33,627 nt of DNA from a virus. Of this stretch, positions 5,030 to 12,517 are shown in pieces. Within the stretch, counting starts at the first letter, position 1; each line of letters opens with the position of its first letter. The notes beneath the pieces are model-generated. The model was not told the origin of the DNA, ran no database searches, and saw nothing but the letters and a program-made list of their open reading frames with translations. The position numbers and the translations under genes were made by a program. The stretch is from positions 1 to 33,627 of the IMG/VR virus record IMGVR_UViG_3300033143_003827; one strand, 5' to 3'.

Positions 5030-5299
5030 ATGAAACAACTAATTGTATTTATATTATTGACCTCATGCGCTCCAAAACAGAAGTCTGTTATAATTGAAGA
5101 GCCAGTTGAGAGTCTGTGTTTATCACTTGAAGAGAATATACCTTTAAAATGGTCTCAAGGTGCTGCTTTTGGGCCTGTACAAGTCGATTTATGCCAGTTT
5201 GAAAGTGATTACTGCTTATTATTTCAAGCCCTAGACACGGGTTTGAGTGCCCTAGACTGCTCGACTTCAATTTTTGAAGAAACTAGAACTGTACTTTAA
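5030..5299 (+). CDS. Small lipoprotein (89 aa)
   Basis: The N-terminus MKQLIVFILLTSCAPK has a short positive start, a hydrophobic core and a lipobox LTSC with Cys13 as the lipidation site. The mature part contains five further Cys, possibly disulphide-bonded in the periplasm. Being in the early region, it is more likely an envelope or superinfection-exclusion type factor than a spanin, but that is a guess. No family is recognised. Confidence 0.7.
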   Translation: MKQLIVFILLTSCAPKQKSVIIEEPVESLCLSLEENIPLKWSQGAAFGPVQVDLCQFESDYCLLFQALDTGLSALDCSTSIFEETRTVL

Positions 5300-5313
5300 C
5301 GAAAGGAAAAAAG

Positions 5314-5598
5314 ATGTTAGAAATTATAAAAACTATAGTCATGATATGTAATTTAAACAATACGAATGTCTCTACTTATGGCTCCAAATGGGCTGATGTA
5401 ACTCAATGCCAGGCCTTTTATTTGAATTGCGTTGAGAGTGAGAGATTAAATTATAGGAAAAAAGGCGTGAAAGGGAGCTACGAGACTCTTTCTCAAATAG
5501 GTCTGAATTATTGTATTCAAGACCTTCATAAAATTTTTAAAAATAAAGATAACAAGAAAGTAAAAGAGGAGAAAAAAGATGCAAAATATTCTATCTAG
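5314..5598 (+). CDS. Hypothetical protein with four Cys and a lysine-rich tail (94 aa)
   Basis: AAAGGA lies about 8 bases upstream of the ATG. The protein has a hydrophobic start (LEIIKTIVMIC), four cysteines and a strongly basic C-terminus (KNKDNKKVKEEKKDAKYSI). It follows the lipoprotein gene after 14 bases. It has no recognised family. The first 12 residues could be an atypical signal, leaving a small disulphide-bonded exported protein, but this is uncertain. Confidence 0.6.
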   Translation: MLEIIKTIVMICNLNNTNVSTYGSKWADVTQCQAFYLNCVESERLNYRKKGVKGSYETLSQIGLNYCIQDLHKIFKNKDNKKVKEEKKDAKYSI

Positions 5599-5737
5599 AC
5601 TTTTTTCTGTTGTGATCAGGCTGAGGTTTGCCTTGAATGCGTTTTATTTTTGGCTGAAAACCAGCAAAAAATGCCTTCAAGAGAGATTTTTCCTTAGGAA
5701 CAACGGGCTTGGGCGCTTTTTTTTCTTTATCAGCCAT
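5591..5737 (-). CDS. Small lysine/proline-rich protein on the opposite strand (48 aa)
   Basis: On the minus strand an ATG at 5737 preceded by AAGGAAG opens a 48-codon frame beginning MADKEKKAPKPVVPKEKSLL and ending in a basic tail. Its composition is protein-like. The plus-strand frame over the same bases reads as Phe/Leu-rich sequence typical of a shadow, so the minus strand is preferred, even though the plus frame also has a good ribosome site at 5570. It faces against the surrounding early genes. Function is unknown. Confidence 0.5.
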   Translation of the reverse strand: MADKEKKAPKPVVPKEKSLLKAFFAGFQPKIKRIQGKPQPDHNRKKSR

Positions 5738-5875
5738 GGTTCTTACTTCCTTTTGAGAGTATTGATAATTTATATGATGCTATCATATGTAAGCTATGAG
5801 CCAAAGTTTTTAAAGGAATATTTTAGTTATTGCCGCAACCACTCAGATTGTACAATTTTCTAAAAGGTTTTGACA

Positions 5876-7687
5876 ATGCGAGGGGTCATACTTAAACATA
5901 GAAACTCTAAAACATCAGGGGGAAACATTTCGGACTATAACAAAACAGATTACATCAAAGAATTTCCGAGCAGTATTGATGTTTTTGGCATTCAAGATAC
6001 CTGTCTCTTTTACAAGGACTTAGTCACTAGAAAACCAGAGAATAAAGAAGAAGAAGAGTATATTTTAAGGTATGTAGCCAGTTTCCCTCGCAATAATGAG
6101 TTCCAAAACCTAAGAAAAGAGTTCATTGTTTATGCTGATTTAACTAAAACTAGGCATATAGAGGCCTTAAGATCATATAAAAAAGACGGTTTAGCTCCAA
6201 CTTGCGACAAAATAGCAAGATCAAATAAAAGTTGTCTAAAATGTCCTCATTATATAGAGGACGATATACTAAGCCCTTTTGAAATAGTCGATGACCCCTT
6301 TGTTCAAATGATTTCTCAGGGTTTTAGGGCTGTAAACTTAAAGAAAAACCCGGTACTAAACAGGGAGCTTGTTAATTATTATAAAGAACAGACTGATTAC
6401 ATAGCCCTTTCCGATGCCTCTGGGATCTATTTATATAATGGCGCGTACTGGGAGCGTGGAAATAATATGGATATTGATGTTTTTTGCGAAGAAAATGTTA
6501 ACAACCCAGAGCCAAAAAACGCTGAGGTTCAAGAGTTTAAAGCCAAAGTCTTGAGAAATAATGTTGAGGACAGATCTTTTTTCGATAACAAAACAGGGTT
6601 TATCAATGTTGGAAATGGCATTTTTGATGTTGAGAAAAACAGGCTCTTACCTCATGATAAATCTTACGGGTTTACTTACAAAACTAATTTTGATTATAAC
6701 GGAGAGGCAACCTGTCCTATGTTTAGAAAGTTCTTATCTCAAGTGTTTATCAGCAATAAAGAAGTTATAAGTGTCACTCTTGAATTTATGGGAGCGGCGC
6801 TAGCTGGAGTTCCAAATAAAGTTCTGGAAACTAGTATGATGTTCTACGGTGATGGATCTAACGGAAAGTCAACCTTTGTGAACGTACTAAAACAAGTCTT
6901 TGGAGCCGCTTCTGTGTCTGATAAAACGATGACAGCCCTTGCAAAGCCAGAGCAAAGAGTAGCTCTTGAAGGTAAGATTTTAAACATTGGAGATGAAACA
7001 GCTAAGAACTCAATGCTGTTTTCAGATACTTTCAAACAACTAACATCGGGCTCTAAAATAGACGTAAAAAGGCTATACCATCAGCCATACGATATCGAGT
7101 CGAATGCTAAACTTATCTTTTTATGTAACGACTTGCCAAAAACTACAGATAAATCTTATGCGTTTTTGAGAAGACTTTTGATCATACCTTTTCAAGCCAC
7201 CTTTAAGGATGAGTTAGGCAATATAGACAGACATATAGAGTCCAAGTTGATCAAAGAATTGCCAGGCATTTTTAACTTGGTAGTTAAACACTATAAGATT
7301 TTAAAAAAGAACAAATTTGTATTTAGTAATTGTGAGGCTAGTGACAGCCTTAAAAAAGACTATGAGTTTGATAACGACAGTATGAAGCTCTGGTTTGACG
7401 ATAATTGTGACTTATTGAAAAATGGCTCTCATGAATATGAAGATGTCTCTTATAAAAAGAACGTACTTTATGACAACTACAATATGTTTTGTCAAAGCAT
7501 GGGCATACCACCATTAAACAACGCTAATTTCTTTAAGCAGATGAGAAAACAACTAGAGGAAAACTTCAAAGAAGTACATAAAAGAGATGATAATGGCCGA
7601 TATAGAGTTATCCATGGCCTTAAACTCTTATCTTTACATAAATATAAGCTAGAAAGATTACATCAAACAAGCCCGAGGAGATGGTGA
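5876..7687 (+). CDS. SF3 replicative helicase (D5/P4-type primase-helicase family)
   Basis: This is the phage/plasmid D5/P4-type helicase that unwinds DNA at replication. The ATPase has Walker A GDGSNGKST at residues 325-333, Walker B-like GDE around D373, motif C LCND with N418, and an arginine-rich FLRRLLIIPF just after. The D5_N-like region precedes the ATPase. Near residue 110 a C..C..CxxC group resembles a small zinc site. No complete archaeo-eukaryotic primase active site is seen in the N-terminal part, so primer synthesis may be lacking. The ATG at 5876 is chosen over a TTG at 5870 because AAAGG lies eight bases before it. It probably acts at the origin-like repeats at 1.6-1.95 kb. Confidence 0.9.
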   Translation: MRGVILKHRNSKTSGGNISDYNKTDYIKEFPSSIDVFGIQDTCLFYKDLVTRKPENKEEEEYILRYVASFPRNNEFQNLRKEFIVYADLTKTRHIEALRSYKKDGLAPTCDKIARSNKSCLKCPHYIEDDILSPFEIVDDPFVQMISQGFRAVNLKKNPVLNRELVNYYKEQTDYIALSDASGIYLYNGAYWERGNNMDIDVFCEENVNNPEPKNAEVQEFKAKVLRNNVEDRSFFDNKTGFINVGNGIFDVEKNRLLPHDKSYGFTYKTNFDYNGEATCPMFRKFLSQVFISNKEVISVTLEFMGAALAGVPNKVLETSMMFYGDGSNGKSTFVNVLKQVFGAASVSDKTMTALAKPEQRVALEGKILNIGDETAKNSMLFSDTFKQLTSGSKIDVKRLYHQPYDIESNAKLIFLCNDLPKTTDKSYAFLRRLLIIPFQATFKDELGNIDRHIESKLIKELPGIFNLVVKHYKILKKNKFVFSNCEASDSLKKDYEFDNDSMKLWFDDNCDLLKNGSHEYEDVSYKKNVLYDNYNMFCQSMGIPPLNNANFFKQMRKQLEENFKEVHKRDDNGRYRVIHGLKLLSLHKYKLERLHQTSPRRW

Positions 7688-7863
7688 TGACTAAAAACGA
7701 GAAAGTAGAGGCTTTTAAGAGAATGCTAGAGCTTAAAGAAGACAGGGTATTGGCTCTTGAAAAACAACTCTCTAAAATAGAGAAAGTTCTTGGCGAAGAC
7801 AAGTACATGACCCATAAAATTAAGCTTAATAGCATTAAAAACATAGTGAGTGAGTTCGTATGA
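7687..7863 (+). CDS. Small coiled-coil protein (58 aa)
   Basis: The start overlaps the helicase stop (TGATG) with GAGGAG six bases upstream. Its stop overlaps the next start, so it is coupled on both sides. The sequence (EKVEAFKRMLELKEDRVLAL and on) is almost entirely heptad-like helix. It lies between two helicases and may be an accessory or adaptor subunit, which is inferred from position only. Confidence 0.7.
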   Translation: MTKNEKVEAFKRMLELKEDRVLALEKQLSKIEKVLGEDKYMTHKIKLNSIKNIVSEFV

Positions 7864-9254
7864 TACCACCTCTCTGGGAGCATCAAAAAAAAGCAGTTGA
7901 TCTTTGCTTAGAGCAAAAGAGATTCGGCCTATTCTTTGAGATGGGGACTGGTAAAACCAGGACCATGGTCGAAGTAATTAAAAGAATTCAGGGCAAGGTT
8001 ATTATCTTTGCCCCTCCTATCGTCTTACAAAACTGGAAGGATGAGATCATAAAATATTGGCCTGAAATAGTCCCGGCTCAAATACTCATATTAACTGGGA
8101 CTGAAAGACAGAGATGTGATCAAATAGCGAATTTTGAGGGAAAGATCATAGTGACAAATTACCACTCAATGTTGATGGTGGCCCTTAAAGCATGGCTAAA
8201 CAGTATAAAGCCAGAGTGTTTAATTTTAGATGAGTCTCACAAATGTAAGTCCTTTAAGTCTAAAATATCAAAAGCAGTTCTCAACTTATCTTTAGGTGTA
8301 AAATACAGGTATCTTTTGACGGGAACTCCTGTGACTAATAGTCTTGACGATGCTTTTATGCAGTTTCAGATCATGAAACAAGATGTATTTAGATGTAGAA
8401 GTATAACAGAGTTTAGAAATATATATTTTAAGGACAGAAACTCAAATAACCCTCATATAAAATGGCCTAAGTGGGTGGCTACTTCGAGAGGCCTTAATGA
8501 AATACCAAAACTCATGGGTGAGAATTCCATGAGCGTGAGAAAGAGCGAGTGCCTTGATTTACCTGATTTAGTGAAACAAGAAGTCCGTTTTGAGCTATCA
8601 TCCGATCAAAAAAAGGCCTATAATGAGCTGAAAAAGGACTTTATTAGTTATATTAAGAATGAAAAAGAAGAAGAAAAAGAAGTTATCGCAACATCAGCCG
8701 CAGTCAAACTCATCAGACTCCAACAAGTCGCTTGCGGATTTTTTAAACCAGAGAATGAAGACCCCTCAGAGTTCAGAACAAACGAAAGAATCAAAGCCCT
8801 CTCAGAGATCATTGAACAAACGCCCCAAGATAGTAAAATTATCATATGGGCAACGTTCAAGAAGAACTACGAACAAATAAGAAAGCTATGCGAGTCATTA
8901 AAAATAGATTGCGTAGAAGTTCATGGCGGCGTTTCTTTGAAAAACAAGGGCGTTAATATAGAGAGGTTCAAAAGCGATCCGAAATGCAGAATTTTAATCG
9001 GTAATCAGAAAGCCGCTGGCATAGGCATTAATTTAATTGAAGCCAGTTACATGGTGTACTACTCTAAGAACTTCAGTTTAGAGGATGATTTACAAAGTGA
9101 GGCAAGAAACTATCGTGGGGGTTCAGAAATCCATGAGAAAATAACTAGAATTGATATCGTTGCAAACAAAACTTGTGATGAGTTAATTAATAAAGCATTA
9201 AAAAACAAAGAAGACTTATTAGAGTCTATCTTAACTATAGGAGATAAAATATAA
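7860..9254 (+). CDS. SNF2-like superfamily 2 helicase
   Basis: DNA-dependent ATPase of the SF2/SNF2 group. Motifs in order: a Q-motif-like HQ near residues 8-9, Walker A MGTGKT (28-33), DESH box at 124-127, TGTP motif III at 154-157, then a helicase C domain ending in GIGINL and QSEARNYRGG with Q412, R416 and R419 as motif VI. Such short phage SNF2-like proteins are common in replication/recombination regions and are thought to remodel forks or protein-DNA complexes. The start overlaps the preceding stop (ATGA). Confidence 0.9.
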   Translation: MIPPLWEHQKKAVDLCLEQKRFGLFFEMGTGKTRTMVEVIKRIQGKVIIFAPPIVLQNWKDEIIKYWPEIVPAQILILTGTERQRCDQIANFEGKIIVTNYHSMLMVALKAWLNSIKPECLILDESHKCKSFKSKISKAVLNLSLGVKYRYLLTGTPVTNSLDDAFMQFQIMKQDVFRCRSITEFRNIYFKDRNSNNPHIKWPKWVATSRGLNEIPKLMGENSMSVRKSECLDLPDLVKQEVRFELSSDQKKAYNELKKDFISYIKNEKEEEKEVIATSAAVKLIRLQQVACGFFKPENEDPSEFRTNERIKALSEIIEQTPQDSKIIIWATFKKNYEQIRKLCESLKIDCVEVHGGVSLKNKGVNIERFKSDPKCRILIGNQKAAGIGINLIEASYMVYYSKNFSLEDDLQSEARNYRGGSEIHEKITRIDIVANKTCDELINKALKNKEDLLESILTIGDKI

Positions 9255-9460
9255 TGGACAGACAAGTAAACGTAGAGGAAAACAGCAGCAACTACAAAGA
9301 ACTATACCTTCAAAGGAATGGGGAGTGTCTTGAGCTGAGGAAAGAGATTGATAATAATGACTGCGTAGTAGCTAGAATGACAGAGCAAAACTATAGACAA
9401 AACATACAACTACAGGTTTATAAAGAAATGGTTGACAAGTTGTTAGATAAAAGGTTATAA
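9254..9460 (+). CDS. Small helical hypothetical protein (68 aa)
   Basis: The start overlaps the helicase stop (TAATG). The protein is Gln/Asn/Glu-rich and helical (ELYLQRNGECLELRKEID), likely a coiled coil, with no recognised family. It is co-expressed with the recombination genes. Confidence 0.65.
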   Translation: MDRQVNVEENSSNYKELYLQRNGECLELRKEIDNNDCVVARMTEQNYRQNIQLQVYKEMVDKLLDKRL

Positions 9461-9493
9461 TAATAGAAACAAAACAAACATAAGGAGTAATGA

Positions 9494-10285
9494 ATGAGTA
9501 AAAAACTAGAGACTAAAATGGCAATGTCAGACTACAGAGGTCATGAAAACACTTCTGCGAGTGAGTTAAAATTTGCCTTAAAATCAGCAGCCACATATAA
9601 AGCCTATAAGGACGGTAAGATTATCTTTAAATCTACGGCGTTAGATGTTGGAACAGCGGCCCACGCTGCTATATTAGAACAGGATTATTCACAATATGTA
9701 GAAGGTCCTGATGTTAAAACGAAAGCCTCTAAAGAGTGGAAAGCTTTTGTCGCAGAAAATGAGGACAAGGTAGTTTTAAAGCCTGATGAAATGACTATGA
9801 TCAAAGAGATGTTTAGTGGATTTTTCAGTCACAAAATAGCAAAGAAAGTGATTAATGGTGGTAATCCTGAGGTTTCTTTATTTGCTGAGGGATTCAAAGC
9901 TAGGTTTGATTACTTTGTTCAAAGTGAGGAGGGTGATTATATAGTTGATTATAAAACAGCTCAATCTGCTGATCCTAAAGATTTTCAAAGGTCTGTTTTT
10001 AAATACGACTATGACTTAAGTGCTGCCCACTATATGAATATGGCAGAGCGAGTGACTGGCAAAAGGCCTTTAGACTTTATTTGGATTGTCCAAGAAAAAA
10101 CAGCTCCATATTTGGTCAATGTATTCAAAATATCTGAACAAGTACTTCAAAATGGACAAGCTAAAATAGCTATAGCAATGAAAAACATTAACGAAGCCAA
10201 AGAGAGTGGCATCTATAAAGGTTATTCTGAAGAAATAACTGAAATAGATTTACCTTCATGGGCCTCAGTCAGAGAGGAGTACTAA
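9494..10285 (+). CDS. RecE-like PDDEXK exonuclease
   Basis: The product resembles the C-terminal exonuclease domain of RecE / exodeoxyribonuclease VIII. Visible motifs are GTAAHAAILE with H57, a conserved Asp in ARFDYF (D139), and the D-x-K pair VDYK (D152, K154), followed by Q156 and the conserved YxxQ-like AAHYM helix. The 263-aa length fits a stand-alone domain. The enzyme would resect double-stranded ends 5' to 3', leaving 3' tails for the Bet-like protein encoded two genes downstream. AAGGAG precedes the ATG. Confidence 0.88.
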   Translation: MSKKLETKMAMSDYRGHENTSASELKFALKSAATYKAYKDGKIIFKSTALDVGTAAHAAILEQDYSQYVEGPDVKTKASKEWKAFVAENEDKVVLKPDEMTMIKEMFSGFFSHKIAKKVINGGNPEVSLFAEGFKARFDYFVQSEEGDYIVDYKTAQSADPKDFQRSVFKYDYDLSAAHYMNMAERVTGKRPLDFIWIVQEKTAPYLVNVFKISEQVLQNGQAKIAIAMKNINEAKESGIYKGYSEEITEIDLPSWASVREEY

Positions 10286-10286
10286 T

Positions 10287-10496
10287 ATGGGACGAGTAAT
10301 ATTAAATCTTGGATCCACATGTTTCTCTAAAGAAGAGTGGGCCGAAATGAAAAGACTTGGATATAGTCGGGCCGACATCAGGTTGACTATAGTAGATGCT
10401 GGAGTTGGAGAGCTAGACTTATTAATTGGAGGGCATTTAGCCCAAGAAGAAGTGGAAAAAAACTATAAAGAAAACTCTGAACGCGAGGAGGAATAA
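10287..10496 (+). CDS. Hypothetical protein (69 aa) between exonuclease and annealing protein
   Basis: Starts one base after the exonuclease stop, preceded by GAGGAG, and ends one base before the annealing protein gene. The product begins MGRVILNLGSTCFSKEEWAE and is acidic at its end. It lies inside the RecE/Bet pair, so an accessory recombination role is possible. No family is recognised. Confidence 0.65.
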   Translation: MGRVILNLGSTCFSKEEWAEMKRLGYSRADIRLTIVDAGVGELDLLIGGHLAQEEVEKNYKENSEREEE

Positions 10497-10497
10497 T

Positions 10498-11256
10498 ATG
10501 GGACAAGTAGTTGAAGTTAATAACGCTTGGTTATCTGAAGAGAAAATTAATCTACTAAGACAGACTTATGCTCAAGATCTTGGAGACAAACAGTTTGAAT
10601 TATTCTGTCATATAGCTCAAAAAATGGACTTAGATCCTATAAATAAAGAGATATATGGGATGGTTTTAGCTAAAAAACTAGTTATAGTTGTAGGCATTGA
10701 TGGATTTAGAAAGACTGCTCATAAAACTGGCGACTATATGGGTATGGACAAGACAGATATTGTAAGGGATGATGAAACTAATAAGATAATCTCTGCATCT
10801 TGTACTGTCTATAAAAGGGTCCATGGTGAGAAGTGTGCCTTCCATGCTGAGGTTATATTCTCTGAGTACAACAAGGGCCAAGGCAACTGGGTTAAAATGC
10901 CTCAGACTATGATAAGCAAGGTAGCCGAGAGTCATGCTCTTAGAAAGGCTTTTCCGGCACTGAGCAATGTTTACACTCCTGAGGAGCTAGACAAGCAGGG
11001 AGCTGACTTTGAAAGCGATAGAGCAAAAACTTTAACTGACAGGTTCGTAGGAGAGCCTGAGGTGAAGGCTAAAAAATATATGGATGAAGTAGAGCTTGAG
11101 CCTGAAGATATAGAGATTGAAGTAAAAGAAGAAATTAAAGAGCCAAAAAAAGTAAAACCTGAGGAGGTAAAAAATGGTAAACAAAGTAATGTTAGTGGGC
11201 CGATTAGGAAAACAGCCAGAACTAAAAAGCCTAGACAACGACAACAGCGTAGCTAA
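10498..11256 (+). CDS. bet: Phage recombination protein Bet (RecT/Red-beta family)
   Basis: Single-strand annealing protein. Recognisable Bet-family stretches are [36 protein letters not shown] in the middle, and the [16 protein letters not shown] segment that corresponds to the conserved R/K-AxxxxxLRxAFP region. The C-terminal 60 residues are charged, as usual for the family. It pairs with the RecE-like exonuclease two genes upstream and SSB downstream. GAGGAG precedes the start. The last 83 bases overlap the SSB gene in another frame. Confidence 0.9.
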   Translation: MGQVVEVNNAWLSEEKINLLRQTYAQDLGDKQFELFCHIAQKMDLDPINKEIYGMVLAKKLVIVVGIDGFRKTAHKTGDYMGMDKTDIVRDDETNKIISASCTVYKRVHGEKCAFHAEVIFSEYNKGQGNWVKMPQTMISKVAESHALRKAFPALSNVYTPEELDKQGADFESDRAKTLTDRFVGEPEVKAKKYMDEVELEPEDIEIEVKEEIKEPKKVKPEEVKNGKQSNVSGPIRKTARTKKPRQRQQRS

Positions 11257-11527
11257 TTTTAGTGTAGCTACTAGCGAAAAATGGGTTAAAGATGGCGAAA
11301 AACAGGAGGCTACAGAATGGCATCGGGTAGTATGTTTTGGCAAGCTAGCCGAAATCTGCGAAAAATACCTCGATAAAGGTTCTCAAGTATATGTTGAAGG
11401 TAAACTTCAAACAAGATCTTGGGAAGATAAAGAGGGGGCCAAAAGGTATACTACTGAAATACTAGCTAAAAGTGTTCAGTTCTTATCAACTAAGCCAAGC
11501 GGGGAAAGTAACGAAGAAAAATTCTAA
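11174..11527 (+). CDS. ssb: Single-stranded DNA-binding protein
   Basis: An OB-fold [20 protein letters not shown], then [43 protein letters not shown] are all classic positions of bacterial and phage SSBs. At 117 aa it is shorter than bacterial SSB; the linker is reduced and the tail ends NEEKF rather than the usual acidic tip ending in Phe (DDDIPF), though the final Phe and acidic residues remain. GAGGAGG lies before the ATG. It overlaps the end of bet, so the two are probably translated together. Confidence 0.93.
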   Translation: MVNKVMLVGRLGKQPELKSLDNDNSVANFSVATSEKWVKDGEKQEATEWHRVVCFGKLAEICEKYLDKGSQVYVEGKLQTRSWEDKEGAKRYTTEILAKSVQFLSTKPSGESNEEKF

Positions 11528-11544
11528 AACATAGGAGCGATATA

Positions 11545-11787
11545 ATGATTAAGAGTAGATCGAATGAAGAAGAAGAAGCCGGGAATGATGTTTTTATCCG
11601 AGGAATAACTCATGACAACTGGACCTTCATAAAGAAAAGGTCCAAAGAAACAGGTTATTTAGTAGGTGAGTATTTCAATGCCTTGATAGAGCAGGAGATG
11701 GAAGAAATTGAGCAGCACGAAAAAAAACCAGCTAGAAAAAAGCTACGAAAAGCAGTTCGTAAAAAGACTAAAACTGCTACCGAATAG
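11545..11787 (+). CDS. Hypothetical basic-tailed protein (80 aa)
   Basis: AGGAG precedes the ATG. The product has an acidic start, a centre (DNWTFIKKRSKETGYLVGEY) that recalls ribbon-helix-helix proteins, and a strongly basic tail (KKPARKKLRKAVRKKTK). DNA binding is plausible. The end overlaps the VRR-NUC gene by 80 bases in another frame. The family is not established. Confidence 0.65.
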   Translation: MIKSRSNEEEEAGNDVFIRGITHDNWTFIKKRSKETGYLVGEYFNALIEQEMEEIEQHEKKPARKKLRKAVRKKTKTATE

Positions 11788-12034
11788 CTTTTGGCCAGAC
11801 AAGCCCATTGCACAAGCCAGGGGCATAGCCGACAGGATTGGTTGTGTAAATGGAATTTATGTATATCTAGAGTTTAAGAGAGAAAAGAAATCATTTGTAA
11901 GCAAGGTCCAACTTGCTTTTTTAATTAAGGCCAATCAAGCCGGAGCATTTGCCAGGATAGTCTGCCCAGAATCAGGAGCAGATGTTTATGAAGATATAAA
12001 GAAAATAGCTTATGGAAAGGTGAGGGGCTTATAA
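11708..12034 (+). CDS. VRR-NUC domain nuclease
   Basis: A compact 108-aa VRR-NUC (PD-(D/E)XK superfamily) protein. Visible active-site pattern: E14 in the first helix, D42 in RGIADRIG, and E55-x-K57 in LEFKRE, followed by QLAFLIKANQAGA. Small phage members of this family may act as structure-specific nucleases on recombination or replication intermediates. No ATG is available; the frame opens at a TTG (11708) with GGAG ten bases upstream, inside the preceding gene. It is the last gene of the replication operon. Confidence 0.85.
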   Translation: MSSTKKNQLEKSYEKQFVKRLKLLPNSFWPDKPIAQARGIADRIGCVNGIYVYLEFKREKKSFVSKVQLAFLIKANQAGAFARIVCPESGADVYEDIKKIAYGKVRGL

Positions 12035-12078
12035 AGCCCCCCATGAAGAGAAGTCCATCCATGGACAGACGATTGTCT
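12024..12078. terminator. Hairpin cluster between converging genes
   Basis: GGGGCTT (12024-12030) with AAGCCCC (12034-12040) makes a strong 7-bp hairpin overlapping the VRR-NUC stop. It is followed by GTCCA/TGGAC (12053-12066) and AGAC/GTCT (12067-12078). They lie where the rightward replication operon meets a leftward gene ending at 12088. No clean T-tract follows any of them, so termination is likely but not certain. Confidence 0.4.
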
Positions 12079-12087
12079 TCCTATATT

Positions 12088-12330
12088 TTAATGTACATCT
12101 GAGAGAGAATCAATATCATCCTCAAAAACATCAAGATCTTGTTCTATAGCGCATGTAATAAATGCTTGAACTGTCGTCAGGAAGTCGTTACTATCCAACA
12201 TCTTTTCGGCTTCGACTATCAGGGTCACAGTCCTTTGAGAAGAGTCATACTTTAACCTAATGCTTACTTCATCATTATCCTCTAAACTCATTCTCACCAT
12301 CCCTGTAAATAAGTTAATGTATATATCCAT
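12088..12330 (-). CDS. Hypothetical acidic protein (80 aa)
   Basis: A lone minus-strand gene. The sequence is beta-strand-like (EVSIRLKYDSSQRTVTLIVE) and ends in an acidic helix (LDVFEDDIDSLSD). The ATG at 12330 has only a poor ribosome site; internal ATGs at 12300 and 12291 follow GGG or GGTGAGA and are alternatives. It is transcribed away from the lysis genes and shares a divergent promoter region with them, which fits a small regulator. No family is recognised. Confidence 0.55.
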   Translation of the reverse strand: MDIYINLFTGMVRMSLEDNDEVSIRLKYDSSQRTVTLIVEAEKMLDSNDFLTTVQAFITCAIEQDLDVFEDDIDSLSDVH

Positions 12331-12353
12331 AAACTTAACACGTAGTTACGTAA

Positions 12354-12382
12354 AATGTAATCTTTATGTATAGCATTGACAA
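12354..12382 (-). promoter_or_regulatory. Promoter for the leftward 80-aa gene
   Basis: On the minus strand TTGTCA (12382-12377) and TACATT (12359-12354) are 17 bases apart, five and four of six matches to the sigma-70 consensus. The start at 12330 would lie about 24 bases beyond the -10 box. The -35 lies within the palindrome shared with the opposite promoter. Confidence 0.5.
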
Positions 12383-12401
12383 TAATTGTCGGTTATATAG
12401 T
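12376..12401 (+). promoter_or_regulatory. Promoter for the first lysis block
   Basis: A perfect TTGACA (12376-12381) faces rightward. The best -10, TATAGT (12396-12401), sits at a short 14-base spacing; weaker boxes fit at 16-18 bases. Transcription would begin close to the ATG at 12407, so the first message may have almost no leader. Confidence 0.4.
12378..12390. promoter_or_regulatory. 13-bp palindromic operator GACAATAATTGTC
   Basis: GACAAT and ATTGTC are exact reverse complements around a single A. The dyad overlaps the -35 boxes of both divergent promoters (TTGACA rightward and TTGTCA leftward), so a bound dimer would block both. No repressor can be assigned from the sequence; the adjacent 80-aa gene is a candidate by position. 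Confidence 0.55.
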
Positions 12402-12406
12402 TAAAC

Positions 12407-12517
12407 ATGATGAAGAAACGTAGAATATTTGCTTTAGAGCTAGCTTTGTTTATAATAGTTTTGACTTATTTTTTGATAGGGGTAGGGTACACTTTCGCGT
12501 CATGGGAGGCCCGATGA
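12407..12517 (+). CDS. 36-aa single-pass membrane protein, possible holin-type
   Basis: From ATG 12407 (or 12410) the frame reads MMKKRRIFALELALFIIVLT and on, a basic N-terminus and one hydrophobic helix at about residues 8-30, stopping at 12517. The stop overlaps the transglycosylase start (ATGA, 12514-12517), strong evidence that it is translated. No Shine-Dalgarno is seen upstream, in line with a nearly leaderless message from the promoter just before it. Small one-helix proteins before a muralytic enzyme are often holins or lysis regulators; that role is inferred. Confidence 0.6.
   Translation: MMKKRRIFALELALFIIVLTYFLIGVGYTFASWEAR

Noticed and set aside
5579-5863. Plus-strand frame of 94 codons with a good ribosome site
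   Set aside because: Its Phe/Leu-rich translation looks like the antisense of the Lys-rich minus-strand gene at 5591-5737. The good GAGGAG site means this is not fully certain.
9783-9789. Another CTGATGA word, in the exonuclease gene
   Set aside because: It has no GAAA, matching stems or cleavage site around it, and is explained by the coding sequence. A reverse-strand match at 30846-30852 in the portal gene is likewise isolated.
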